A DNA stretch of 64,000 bases. Source: Terrimonas sp. GTDB lineage: Bacteria > Bacteroidota > Bacteroidia > Chitinophagales > Chitinophagaceae. Each line of letters starts with the position of its first letter. Position 1 is the stretch's first letter. The stretch covers positions 124,001 through 188,000 of the forward strand of contig WGMO01000010.1 of assembly GCA_016125075.1 (NCBI GenBank), in the 5' to 3' direction. Below are positions 36,876 through 45,414 of the stretch, in pieces. The translations under genes were made by a program, and so were the position numbers. A model generated the notes under the pieces. The model made no database searches, was not told where the DNA came from, and was given only the letters and a program-made list of their open reading frames with translations.

Positions 36876-38054
36876 ATGAAAGAAGTCTATGTTATAGCTG
36901 CCGTCCGTACCCCCATCGGAAGTTTTGGAGGGAGTCTGAAGAATTTAAGTGCCACCCAACTGGGTGCGGTTGCCATTAAGGGCGCGATCGAGAAAGCAGG
37001 TATCCGGCCCGACCAGGTGCAGGATGTATTGATGGGTTCCGTGATGCAGGCCAACCTGGGACAGGCACCCGCCCGGCAGGCTGCAAAATTTGCCGGTTTA
37101 CCGAATGAGGTGAACTGTACCACCGTGAACAAGGTCTGTGCCAGCGGCATGAAAGCCATTGCCCAGGCCGTACAAAGTATTTTATTGGGAGATGCTGATA
37201 TTGTTGTGGCCGGAGGGATGGAAAGCATGAGCAATGTGCCATTTTACGCGGACAGTGTCCGATGGGGTAATAAATATGGAAATACCACACTCATTGACGG
37301 TTTGGCTAAGGACGGATTAACCGATGTTTACGATGGAAAGGCCATGGGAAATGCGGCCGAATTATGCGCCAGTGAATGTGGCATCAGCAGGGAAGAACAG
37401 GATGCTTTTGCAGTACAAAGTTATCAGCGCTCGCAGGCAGCCTGGGAAAAAGGATACTTTGACCAGGAAGTAATACCGGTTACCATTCCGCAAAGAAAAG
37501 GGGAACCTTTGATCTTTGCTAAGGACGAAGAACCCTATAATGTTAAGTTTGAAAAGATCCCCTCCTTGAATCCTGCCTTTCAAAAAGACGGTACGGTAAC
37601 TGCTGCCAATGCCAGTACCATGAATGATGGTGCCGCTGCGATGGTATTGATGAGTAAGGAAAAAGCTGATGAAATTGGATGCACACCCATTGCGAAAATT
37701 CTATCGTATGCGGATGCGGAACAGGCGCCGGAATGGTTTACCACCACTCCTTCACTTGCTGTACCCAAAGCCGTTCAAAAAGCCGGGTTAAAAATGACGG
37801 ACATAGCCTATTGGGAACTGAATGAAGCCTTTGCTGTTGTGGGCATTGAAAACAGTAAGCGAATGCAACTTGATCCGGCAAAGGTCAATGTGCACGGTGG
37901 TGCTGTTTCATTGGGACATCCTTTGGGTTGCAGCGGGGCCAGGATCCTGGTCACCCTGATCCATGTTCTAAAAACCAACAAGGCCAAATATGGCGCAGCC
38001 GGCATCTGCAATGGAGGAGGGGGCGCCAGTGCCATGGTCATAGAAAATATTTAA
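36876..38054 (+). CDS. acetyl-CoA C-acetyltransferase (thiolase)
   Basis: 392 residues from the ATG at 36876; the frame is open from 36825 but includes the promoter. It condenses or cleaves acyl-CoA (thiolase II type). The catalytic Cys lies in TTVNKVCASGMKA, the E-S-M-S block matches G-G-M-E-S-M-S, and the C-terminal H-G-G-A-V-S-L-G-H-P-L-G-C-S-G-A-R holds the second His; the active-site N-x-G-G-G-x-x-A closes it. Length is normal. No neighbouring beta-oxidation or ketone genes are present, so the pathway (fatty acid, amino acid or PHB-type) is not decided. Confidence 0.96.
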   Translation: MKEVYVIAAVRTPIGSFGGSLKNLSATQLGAVAIKGAIEKAGIRPDQVQDVLMGSVMQANLGQAPARQAAKFAGLPNEVNCTTVNKVCASGMKAIAQAVQSILLGDADIVVAGGMESMSNVPFYADSVRWGNKYGNTTLIDGLAKDGLTDVYDGKAMGNAAELCASECGISREEQDAFAVQSYQRSQAAWEKGYFDQEVIPVTIPQRKGEPLIFAKDEEPYNVKFEKIPSLNPAFQKDGTVTAANASTMNDGAAAMVLMSKEKADEIGCTPIAKILSYADAEQAPEWFTTTPSLAVPKAVQKAGLKMTDIAYWELNEAFAVVGIENSKRMQLDPAKVNVHGGAVSLGHPLGCSGARILVTLIHVLKTNKAKYGAAGICNGGGGASAMVIENI

Positions 38055-38055
38055 A

Positions 38056-38084
38056 AAAATACCTCCCTGTCAGGAGGTATTTTT
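38056..38084. terminator. bidirectional terminator after thiolase
   Basis: AAAATACCTCC and GGAGGTATTTTT flank CTGTCA in an 11-bp stem with A and T tracts, between the thiolase gene and the converging unit at 38104. Confidence 0.85.
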
Positions 38085-38103
38085 CTGACAATATGATCAG
38101 CAA

Positions 38104-38898
38104 TTAATTGTCTGAAACCACTTTTACGATCCGGTATACTGCAATGCCGGGTCTGTTCAGGGATATTTTATTGATCATGGTTAATCCTTTTGTAGGAAAG
38201 ACTGTCTTTGCATCCCAATCAGGCATCAACGCATCCCTGAGGTTCTTGAAAAGATCATATGACACGGTGGTGAACTTGATATTATCGCCCCGGGGTGCCA
38301 AAACAACGGCATTTCCCCAGGCCAATTGCTTGGTCTGGCCCTTATCCATGGCGGATTGGATAAAGGGCATCCAGTATTTCTTTTCCAACCTGATCAGACT
38401 ATCAGCATAATCCGTATTATGATAGTTCATCACAATATAATTAAAGTCCTCGCCTGGTTTTGCATTGGCAGCCTGCGCCCAGTCCCGGTTATTAAGGAAA
38501 AACTGGCTGGTGGTGGTACTCATGGAACTGGTTTCCATTTCTGACCATTTTACACCCGCAACGTCTTCTACATTATTGAATACATCACCGATCTGGTCAA
38601 TATCCGGAAACGTGTTGACAAAAAGAAAATTGGAGGAATTGGGTAAATCATAGCCGCCGACCTTTTCCAGTAAGGCCCAGAAATTCATTTTTTTATCTTT
38701 TATGGCCTTATCCGCAACCTTACTCCAATAGGTCGTTTCCCGTTTCACAAATTCCGCCACCTTATCATCCGGAACATGCCGGTACTGATATGTGGTGATG
38801 CTCTTATCCTGGGCTGTTGCATTTATGCCCAACGAAGACATAATAAAAATGAAGATCGTGGCGTAAACCAGTTTAAATTTGATTGTTAACGATTTCAT
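38104..38898 (-). CDS. secreted protein, unknown (pair member A)
   Basis: 264 residues from the ATG at 38896-38898, which starts a signal peptide (VYATIFIFIMSSLGINATAQ). Upstream in-frame codons to 38949 form an unlikely hydrophobic run overlapping the next gene's stop. The mature part has two alpha/beta half-domains with Trp-rich helices (T-Y-W-S-K-V-A-D-K-A-I and K-K-Y-W-M-P-F-I-Q-S-A-M), reminiscent of dimeric alpha/beta-barrel or NIPSNAP-type proteins. I cannot assign a family. It is the second gene after 38946-39662, 47 bases downstream, and the two are similar in build, so they probably work together in the envelope. Confidence 0.8.
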   Translation of the reverse strand: MKSLTIKFKLVYATIFIFIMSSLGINATAQDKSITTYQYRHVPDDKVAEFVKRETTYWSKVADKAIKDKKMNFWALLEKVGGYDLPNSSNFLFVNTFPDIDQIGDVFNNVEDVAGVKWSEMETSSMSTTTSQFFLNNRDWAQAANAKPGEDFNYIVMNYHNTDYADSLIRLEKKYWMPFIQSAMDKGQTKQLAWGNAVVLAPRGDNIKFTTVSYDLFKNLRDALMPDWDAKTVFPTKGLTMINKISLNRPGIAVYRIVKVVSDN

Positions 38899-38945
38899 TG
38901 TATTAAATGTTTTTTGGTAATAAATGATGATAAAAAAGATAAATA

Positions 38946-39662
38946 TCATTTTGCACTCAGATCGGCCCTTAAAAACAGCATTTCAGACCAGGAACTTTCA
39001 ACACTTTGACTTACTTTCTCCAACCAGGTTTCATATGAATCTGCTCCATTTACGGCTTCATATCTTTCCTTGTAAGGTTTGCGATAACCATCCTTCATTT
39101 CCTTTAATCCGTTTTTCAGGCGAAAAACCAAAGCATATTGGGCCGGGCCGGAAGCTACAGACCTGTAAACTGCTACCGACTGCGAACCTTTCCAGGCACC
39201 CTTAGACTTCATCAGGGTATTTTCCAGTACTCCGCTCATGGCCACTTTGGGATAAACGTGTGTAATGGTTATTTTATCAGCAAAATCAGATACTTCCACG
39301 GAACTCAGGTCATCGCGGAATTCTGCATATGAAGAGGAATATCTATCTGTAAGGAATGGAGCTACATTCTTGTTCCAGTCCTTGACATGTTCATCACCAA
39401 GGTTTCCTCGGTTGTCAAATTCATCCCAGGTTTTTGGCCCCTCTGTAACATGATATCCCCCGGCATCGGGTCCGCTTTGTATTTCATATACCCTCCATTT
39501 CCAGTCGCCACTATGGTATTTCATAATATGGGCGGCCAGTCCTTTTTCAAATTCCAGGACTTTGTCTGCTTTGGGGAAATAACGGCTTGAGTTTACTACA
39601 CTTTGGCTGAAGCTGGTTGCACCAAAAGCAATCAGCATGAAGAAAAGAGAAATCTTTTTCAT
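38946..39662 (-). CDS. secreted protein, unknown (pair member B)
   Basis: 238 residues with a signal peptide (SLFFMLIAFGATSFSQS). The mature region has a helix-strand pattern with Trp clusters (H-S-G-D-W-K-W-R-V-Y, S-K-G-A-W-K-G-S-Q-S) and a closing S-Y-E-T-W-L-E-K-V. Build and secretion are like pair member A, although similarity in sequence is weak by eye. Both may be alpha/beta-barrel-type binding proteins in the envelope. Upstream is a 120-base gap before the divergent GNAT gene, which must hold the promoter. No family recognised. Confidence 0.8.
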   Translation of the reverse strand: MKKISLFFMLIAFGATSFSQSVVNSSRYFPKADKVLEFEKGLAAHIMKYHSGDWKWRVYEIQSGPDAGGYHVTEGPKTWDEFDNRGNLGDEHVKDWNKNVAPFLTDRYSSSYAEFRDDLSSVEVSDFADKITITHVYPKVAMSGVLENTLMKSKGAWKGSQSVAVYRSVASGPAQYALVFRLKNGLKEMKDGYRKPYKERYEAVNGADSYETWLEKVSQSVESSWSEMLFLRADLSAK

Positions 39663-39783
39663 GTGTGTGTTAATTTTATTGGTTAAAAAAAAAGGGTATT
39701 GTTGGGATAGGGGGCGAAAGAGCCTTTAAGATAAAGTTTTTTAATGGAAAACCCTTAAAAATATTTTTATTTAGATTGCAATC

Positions 39784-40311
39784 ATGAATGAAATCAGGGT
39801 AAGAATCGCCAAACCGGAAGATACTGAACTGATCGCTGATATCAGCAGGAAAACTTTTTTTGAAACTTTCGGCTACCTGAATACGAAAGAGAATATGGAT
39901 TTGTTCATGCGGGAACAATTCAGCCGTGAACAATTGATGGAAGAGGTCCTGGAACCGGGTAATATATTTCTGTTGGCTTATAACGGAGCCATTACCAGTG
40001 GGTATGTCCGGCTAAGGGAAGGGGAGAAGCATAGCCATTTTTCGGGCAGGGAGTCGATAGAAATTGCCAGGATTTACGTAAGCAATAAGTATATCGGAAC
40101 CGGGATCGGCCAGTTGCTAATGCGTAAATCCATTTTACTGGCAAAAGAGATGAAAAAAGAGATCATCTGGCTGGGCGTTTGGGAAAAAAATGAAAAAGCG
40201 ATCCGGTTCTACAACCGTTTTGGATTTCAGGTTTTTGGAAAGCATCTATTCCTGCTGGGCAAAGACGAGCAAACCGATCTGCTCCTGTATAAAGACCTCG
40301 CTAAAAACTGA
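39784..40311 (+). CDS. GNAT-family N-acetyltransferase
   Basis: 175 residues. The acetyl-CoA binding block runs A-R-I-Y-V-S-N-K-Y-I-G-T-G-I-G-Q-L-L (the Q/R-x-x-G-x-G/A loop), followed by I-W-L-G-V-W-E-K-N-E-K-A-I-R-F-Y-N-R-F-G-F, the conserved Y-x-x-x-G-F end of the fold. It probably acetylates a small molecule, peptide or protein N-terminus; substrate not known. It diverges from the secreted pair and stands apart from the ChaN-like gene. Confidence 0.93.
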   Translation: MNEIRVRIAKPEDTELIADISRKTFFETFGYLNTKENMDLFMREQFSREQLMEEVLEPGNIFLLAYNGAITSGYVRLREGEKHSHFSGRESIEIARIYVSNKYIGTGIGQLLMRKSILLAKEMKKEIIWLGVWEKNEKAIRFYNRFGFQVFGKHLFLLGKDEQTDLLLYKDLAKN

Positions 40312-40374
40312 AAATTCCTGTATAATTAATCCAAAGACGATTCAAACGCATAATTTCATAGTACAAATCAGGAT

Positions 40375-41229
40375 ATGAAAATAGTATGCATGTTATTCCT
40401 CCTTCTTCAACCGTGCTTATTCATCCAGGCTCAAAAAAAGCCGGCTTATATACTTTATAACGGTGAGGGCCACAAAGTATCCTATCATAAAATGATCGGG
40501 ATACTGAAAAAAACGGATATCATCCTCTTTGGGGAATATCATAATAATGCGATAGCCCACTGGCTGGAACTGGAACTGGCCAAAGACCTGCAGCCGTTGC
40601 GAAAACTTGAAATGGGGGCAGAGATGTTCGAATCGGATAATCAGGAGGCCGTAAACTTGTATCTAAGGGGAGCGATCAATGCCCATCAACTGGACAGCAT
40701 GGCCAGGTTATGGAAGAATTTTAAAACGGATTATCAGCCCCTGCTTGATTTTGCCCGGGACCATGGAATTGATTTTACGGCCACCAATATTCCCCGGCAT
40801 TATGCATCACAGGTCGCTAAATATGGATTTTCTACACTGGATAGTTTGCCCGACAGTGAAAAAAAATGGATGGCACCCTTACCCATGCGTTATGATGCGG
40901 AACTACCCGGATATAAGAATATGCTCACCATGATGCCCGGGCATGGAGGTGAAAACCTGCCAAAGGCACAGAATGCTAAAGATGCCACCATGGCTTATTT
41001 TATCATGAAATACCACAAGCCGGGCGATCTGTTCATTCATTATAACGGTTCCTATCACTCGCAGGATGGAGAAGGTATCATTTGGCATCTCCGGCAGATC
41101 AACCCGGCCTTGAAAATTGGAAGCATAACCGTTGTAACCCAAAAGGATATTACCCACCTGGAGCAGGACCATAAACATAAAGCCGGATTTATCATTTGTG
41201 TGGATGAGGATATGACCAATACATATTGA
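40375..41229 (+). CDS. ChaN-family (haem-uptake/TIKI-like) protein, exported
   Basis: 284 residues with a signal peptide (VCMLFLLLQPCLFIQA). The family core is L-F-G-E-Y-H-N-N-A-I-A-H-W, equivalent to the G-E-x-H motif of ChaN and the TIKI/EreA-like fold, followed by L-E-M-G-A-E-M-F-E and H-Y-N-G-S-Y-H-S near the C-terminus. ChaN binds haem; other members are metalloproteases or esterases. No iron or TonB genes are adjacent, so the ligand remains open. The TrpF-like gene follows with an ATG six bases after its stop. Confidence 0.88.
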   Translation: MKIVCMLFLLLQPCLFIQAQKKPAYILYNGEGHKVSYHKMIGILKKTDIILFGEYHNNAIAHWLELELAKDLQPLRKLEMGAEMFESDNQEAVNLYLRGAINAHQLDSMARLWKNFKTDYQPLLDFARDHGIDFTATNIPRHYASQVAKYGFSTLDSLPDSEKKWMAPLPMRYDAELPGYKNMLTMMPGHGGENLPKAQNAKDATMAYFIMKYHKPGDLFIHYNGSYHSQDGEGIIWHLRQINPALKIGSITVVTQKDITHLEQDHKHKAGFIICVDEDMTNTY

Positions 41230-41234
41230 ATCTT

Positions 41235-41888
41235 ATGCGAACCCGGGTTAAAATATGCTGTATCCGTTCTGCTGCCGAAATGAAGATCGCCATCGACTTG
41301 GGAGCCGACGCCATCGGACTGGTTGGTAAAATGCCCAGTGGGCCTGGTCCGATTCCCGACTGGCTGATTGCAGAACTGGCCAGGTCCGTTCATCCGCCTG
41401 TAGCAAGTTTTCTGCTCACCAGTGAACAGTCATCCGAAGCCATCATTCATCATGTAAAAAGCGTGGATACCAATACCGTCCAGATAGTGGACCGGTTAGC
41501 CACAGGCACTTATGAAGATATCCGTATCTCATTACCTTTTCTAAAGATCGTCCAGGTAATACATGTTCTGGACGAAAACAGTATCCAAGAAGCCATCCAG
41601 CTCCAGGAAAGTGTCGATGCCTTATTGCTGGATAGCGGAAACCCCCATGCTGCAATCAAAACACTGGGCGGTACGGGAATGGTCCATAACTGGGAGATCA
41701 GCAAAGAAATCGTTGCTGCCGTAAAGATCCCGGTATTCCTGGCCGGGGGGTTACATGCAGGCAATGTACAGCAGGCCATCAGGACGGTCAGGCCCTTTGG
41801 CGTCGATATCTGCAGCGGGGTGAGAACGGATGGCCGGCTGGATTTGACAAAACTTTCTGCGTTTATGCAGGCCGTAAACGGTCTTTGA
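41235..41888 (+). CDS. phosphoribosylanthranilate isomerase-like (TrpF-fold) protein, orphan
   Basis: 217 residues from the ATG at 41235; an in-frame TTG at 41226 would overlap the previous stop. The PRAI barrel pattern is clear: V-K-I-C-C-I-R-S at the N-terminus (K-I-C-G in classical TrpF), G-A-D-A-I-G-L-V, a central L-L-L-D-S, G-G-T-G-M-V-H-N-W, and A-G-G-L-H-A-G-N-V-Q-Q-A. The catalytic Cys and Asp are kept, but the loop usually containing P-x-S-P-R is G-K-M-P-S-G-P-G-P-I. No trp genes are near. It could be a diverged TrpF with another substrate. Its end overlaps ypdA on the opposite strand by 26 bases. Confidence 0.8.
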   Translation: MRTRVKICCIRSAAEMKIAIDLGADAIGLVGKMPSGPGPIPDWLIAELARSVHPPVASFLLTSEQSSEAIIHHVKSVDTNTVQIVDRLATGTYEDIRISLPFLKIVQVIHVLDENSIQEAIQLQESVDALLLDSGNPHAAIKTLGGTGMVHNWEISKEIVAAVKIPVFLAGGLHAGNVQQAIRTVRPFGVDICSGVRTDGRLDLTKLSAFMQAVNGL

Positions 41889-42867
41889 TCGTTTGTATGA
41901 TCTTACGGGCGTGTTCTCTTGAATTTTCGATAAATAGCCGGTGCGTATTCATGCCTCCGCAGATTACTCCAGCCAGGTAAATGTGCTCAACATTGGTTTC
42001 GCAGGTATTTTCATCGATCCAGGGTTTTTTGACGGCATCCTCCGATAACCGGATATGCATGTTGCGCAAAAAATCAAGATTGGGCTGGTAACCCGTCATG
42101 GCAATCACCCAATCGTTGGCAATGGTCTGATCTCCTTCCGGGGTATGGATCACAACATCCTTTTCGCGGATGGCTTTTACAGTAGAGTGGAAATAGGCTT
42201 TGATGGAGCCTTCTTTGATGCGGTTCTCAATATCTGGCCGCACCCAATATTTCACCCTTTCGCCAATCTGGTCCCCACGGATAACCATGGTAACTTCTGC
42301 ACCCTTGCGCCAGGTTTCAAGGGCCGCATCGACTGCTGAATTATTCGCCCCCACCACCAATACTTTTTGAAAAGCGTAAAAATGCGGATCCTTATAGTAA
42401 TGCGTAACCTTGGGTAGTTCTTCACCCGGCACCTGCAGCAGGTAGGGAATATCATAAAATCCCGTTGCGATAATAATATCATCGGCGGTATAGTTTCCCC
42501 TGGAGGTTTCGATATTGAAATGGCGGCCTGCCTGCTGATGACCTGCCGGGGCAGTAATTTTTTTTACGGCTGTAACGGTTTCAAATAAATGGATATTGAT
42601 CCTGTAGGTTTCTGTTACCCTGCGGTAATATTCCAGTGCTTCTGCACGGGTAGGTTTGGGGTTATTGGACACAAATGGTACGTTCCCTATCTCCAGTCTT
42701 TCGGAAGTGGAGAAAAAAGTCATATTGGAAGGGTAATGATAAATGGAATTAACCAGGCACCCTTTTTCCAGGATCAGGTAAGCGATACCTTCTTGTTGAG
42801 CGGCAATACCACAGGCTAGCCCGATGGGTCCTCCGCCGATGATAATGACCGGGTAATGATCTTTCAT
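41863..42867 (-). CDS. ypdA: YpdA-family putative bacillithiol disulfide reductase
   Basis: 334 residues. The N-terminal IIGGGPIGLACGIAA binds FAD; M-T-F-F-S-T-S-E-R-L-E-I and P-T-R-A-E-A-L-E-Y-Y-R-R-V match the YpdA family. The second dinucleotide motif V-V-G-A-N-N-S-A-V-D-A-A is for NADPH. A single Cys-x-x-Cys redox pair of thioredoxin reductase is absent, as in the family. YpdA reduces oxidised bacillithiol, which Bacteroidota are known to make, so a thiol-homeostasis role is likely. The 3' end overlaps the TrpF-like gene. Confidence 0.93.
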   Translation of the reverse strand: MKDHYPVIIIGGGPIGLACGIAAQQEGIAYLILEKGCLVNSIYHYPSNMTFFSTSERLEIGNVPFVSNNPKPTRAEALEYYRRVTETYRINIHLFETVTAVKKITAPAGHQQAGRHFNIETSRGNYTADDIIIATGFYDIPYLLQVPGEELPKVTHYYKDPHFYAFQKVLVVGANNSAVDAALETWRKGAEVTMVIRGDQIGERVKYWVRPDIENRIKEGSIKAYFHSTVKAIREKDVVIHTPEGDQTIANDWVIAMTGYQPNLDFLRNMHIRLSEDAVKKPWIDENTCETNVEHIYLAGVICGGMNTHRLFIENSREHARKIIQTIKDRLRPA

Positions 42868-42925
42868 GCTGCAAAGATAAAAGGGTTCGGCCCGAAACAG
42901 GGCTTGAATCCATTGTTAAACAGTT

Positions 42926-42956
42926 TTGCTAAAATGCCGGTCATACGATATTTTTG
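42926..42956 (+). promoter_or_regulatory. candidate -33/-7 promoter for pdhB
   Basis: TTG at 42926-42928 and TATTTTTG at 42949-42956 are separated by 20 bases, matching the Bacteroidota pattern (TTG, 19-21 spacing, TAnnTTTG). The -7 box ends 24 bases before the ATG at 42981. Confidence 0.6.
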
Positions 42957-42980
42957 CACCTCTTTAAAACCTACAATTGA

Positions 42981-43970
42981 ATGGCAAGACAAATCGCATT
43001 TCGAGAAGCCCTGAGAGAGGCAATGAGTGAGGAAATGAGACGTGACGAAAGAGTTTTCCTGATGGGTGAAGAGGTAGCCGAATACAATGGTGCATATAAA
43101 GTCAGCCAGGGCATGCTCGCCGAATTCGGTCCCAAGCGGGTCATTGATACCCCCATCTCAGAACTGGGATTTACAGCGGTTGGGGTAGGAGCTGCTCAAA
43201 ACGGGCTTCGTCCAATTGTAGAATTCATGACCTGGAATTTTGCGGTTCTGGCCCTGGATCAAATTTTAAATACTGCCAGTAAGATGCTGGCCATGAGTGG
43301 CGGACAGGTATCATGTCCCATTGTTTTCAGGGGTGGAAATGGCTCGGCCGGCCAGTTGGGCGCCCAGCATTCAACTGCCTTTGAAGCACTCTATGCGAAT
43401 ATTCCCGGTATTAAGGTAGTATCCCCCAGTAACGGGTATGATGCCAAAGGGTTACTGAAACAGGCTATCCGCTATGAGGAAGATCCTGTTATGTTTATGG
43501 AAAGCGAAGTAATGTATGGCGACAAAATTGAAGTGCCTGAAGAGGAATATTATATTGAACTGGGCAAGGCAGATGTGAAGAAACAGGGAAGGGATGTAAC
43601 CATTGTTTCTTTCAATAAAATGATGAAAGTGGCGATGGGTGCTGCTGCTGAACTGGAAAAAGAAGGCATCAGTGCCGAGGTGGTGGATCTGAGAACAATT
43701 CGTCCCCTCGACTGGATGACCATCCTGGAGAGCGTGAAAAAGACCAACCGCCTTGTCATTGTCGAAGAACAATGGCCATTTGCATCGGTGTCTTCCGAAA
43801 TAACCTACCGTATTCAAAAAGAAGGTTTTGATTACCTGGATGCGCCCATTCGCCGTATTACAGCTGCAGATGCACCCCTGCATTATGCCCCCAACCTGGT
43901 AGCTGCGGCCCTTCCCGATGTGCCCAGAACTGTCAAATTGGTAAAAGAGGTCATGTATCTTAAAAAATAG
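42981..43970 (+). CDS. pdhB: pyruvate dehydrogenase E1 component, beta subunit
   Basis: 329 residues, the thiamine-diphosphate enzyme's beta chain. Start MARQIAFREALREAMSEEM and G-E-E-V-A-E-Y-N-G-A-Y-K-V match the family, as do the E-L-G-F-T-A-V-G, F-M-T-W-N-F-A and Q-H-S-T-A-F-E-A-L-Y segments that form the thiamine-diphosphate and interface contacts. It belongs to the alpha2-beta2 E1 that converts pyruvate to acetyl-CoA with E2 and E3. The alpha subunit and E2 are not adjacent here. Branched-chain E1 beta is an alternative; the sequence favours pyruvate. Confidence 0.95.
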   Translation: MARQIAFREALREAMSEEMRRDERVFLMGEEVAEYNGAYKVSQGMLAEFGPKRVIDTPISELGFTAVGVGAAQNGLRPIVEFMTWNFAVLALDQILNTASKMLAMSGGQVSCPIVFRGGNGSAGQLGAQHSTAFEALYANIPGIKVVSPSNGYDAKGLLKQAIRYEEDPVMFMESEVMYGDKIEVPEEEYYIELGKADVKKQGRDVTIVSFNKMMKVAMGAAAELEKEGISAEVVDLRTIRPLDWMTILESVKKTNRLVIVEEQWPFASVSSEITYRIQKEGFDYLDAPIRRITAADAPLHYAPNLVAAALPDVPRTVKLVKEVMYLKK

Positions 43971-44253
43971 TCCACTTTTTATTTCTTTTTTCACCGGGAA
44001 TTACAGCCCCCTGTTTTCGGCTATTCACATTAGTTAAACGCTGAATTGTGAATAAAAAAATACCCGTTTTTACTATACGCTTTCATCTTTAAACCACATC
44101 TTTGCAACGGTTTTTCATAGGATATTGGATTTTACAACGAGGCAGGATTTCTATCCAGCCTCTATTTTTTTTATCCCCTCCGGATTCCGTTTCCTCCTGA
44201 TCTTGCTGCATAAATCAGCATTTACCTTATTTTTACTTTTCAAAGAATCAAGC

Positions 44254-45414
44254 ATGGCAGATGTCCTTATAATTGATGATGAAAAGGCAATCCGGAAAAC
44301 ACTCAGCGAAATCTTATCGTTTGAAGGCTACAAAATAGAAGAGGCGGCAGACGGGGAAGAAGGATTGAAGAAATTCAGGGAAAAAGAATACGATGTGGTG
44401 CTTTGTGATATCAAGATGCCCAAAATTGACGGCATTGAATTCCTGCAAAAAGCAGGTGAAATCAACCCCGATGTGCCCATCATCATGATTTCCGGACATG
44501 GCAATATTGAAACCGCTGTGGAAGCTGTTAAGGGAGGAGCTTATGATTACCTGGCAAAACCACCCGACCTGAACAGGTTGCTGATTACCATCCGGAATGC
44601 GATGGATAAGAGCAGCCTGGTTACGGAAACCAAGGTCCTGAAACGAAAAGTCAGCAAGGTGCAGGACATGGTGGGCCATTCTGCTCCTATCGCCAGGATC
44701 AAAGAAACCATCGAAAAAGTGGCCCCGACCGAAGCCAGGGTGCTGATAACCGGCGAAAACGGCTCAGGAAAAGAGCTGGTAGCCCGCTGGATTCATGAAA
44801 AAAGTAACCGTGCAGGGGCACCGCTGGTGGAAGTAAACTGTGCGGCCATCCCCAGCGAACTGATAGAAAGTGAGCTTTTTGGCCATGAAAAAGGATCTTT
44901 TACTTCAGCCATCAAACAAAGGATCGGGAAATTTGAACAGGCCAACGGGGGCACTCTATTCCTGGACGAAATCGGGGATATGAGCGCGGGTGCGCAGGCA
45001 AAAGTGTTAAGGGCCCTGCAGGAAGGGAAGATCACCCGGGTGGGCGGTGATAAGGAAATCAATGTAGATGTACGGGTGATTGCAGCCACAAATAAGGACC
45101 TTTTGAAAGAAGTGGAAGAGAAAAATTTTCGACTCGACCTCTATCACCGTTTAAGTGTCATCCTCATTCATGTCCCTTCACTGAATGAGCGAAAAGACGA
45201 TATTCCTTTACTGGTTGATCATTTTCTTTCGGAAATATGTACGGAATACGGGATCACGAAAAAAAGTATTGACGAGGATGCCATGAAAAGCCTCCAGGAT
45301 TATAACTGGACGGGAAATATAAGGGAGCTGAGAAATGTGGTCGAAAGACTCATCATCCTCTCCGGCAAAAAGATAACCCGTGAGGATATCACCAGTTATG
45401 TCATACCTAAATAG
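44254..45414 (+). CDS. sigma-54-type response regulator lacking a DNA-binding domain
   Basis: 386 residues from the ATG at 44254; the frame opens at 44125 but the 43 extra residues are hydrophobic and outside the receiver. The receiver domain has acidic D8-D9, phosphoacceptor D52 and K102 (Y-L-A-K-P-P). The AAA+ domain has Walker A GENGSGKE (167-174), Walker B LFLDEIGD (235-242) and C-terminal R-fingers in the sensor II region. The sigma-54 contact loop reads GSFTSA (214-219) instead of GAFTGA, and the protein ends I-T-S-Y-V-I-P-K with no Fis-type helix-turn-helix. It probably activates sigma-54 in solution or through another DNA-binding partner. Convergent with the MerR gene, overlapping by 8 bases. 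Confidence 0.92.
   Translation: MADVLIIDDEKAIRKTLSEILSFEGYKIEEAADGEEGLKKFREKEYDVVLCDIKMPKIDGIEFLQKAGEINPDVPIIMISGHGNIETAVEAVKGGAYDYLAKPPDLNRLLITIRNAMDKSSLVTETKVLKRKVSKVQDMVGHSAPIARIKETIEKVAPTEARVLITGENGSGKELVARWIHEKSNRAGAPLVEVNCAAIPSELIESELFGHEKGSFTSAIKQRIGKFEQANGGTLFLDEIGDMSAGAQAKVLRALQEGKITRVGGDKEINVDVRVIAATNKDLLKEVEEKNFRLDLYHRLSVILIHVPSLNERKDDIPLLVDHFLSEICTEYGITKKSIDEDAMKSLQDYNWTGNIRELRNVVERLIILSGKKITREDITSYVIPK

Noticed and set aside
41226-41234. TTG start for the TrpF-like gene overlapping the ChaN-like stop
   Set aside because: An ATG nine bases later directly precedes the conserved barrel start (R-T-R-V-K-I-C), so the TTG is unnecessary.
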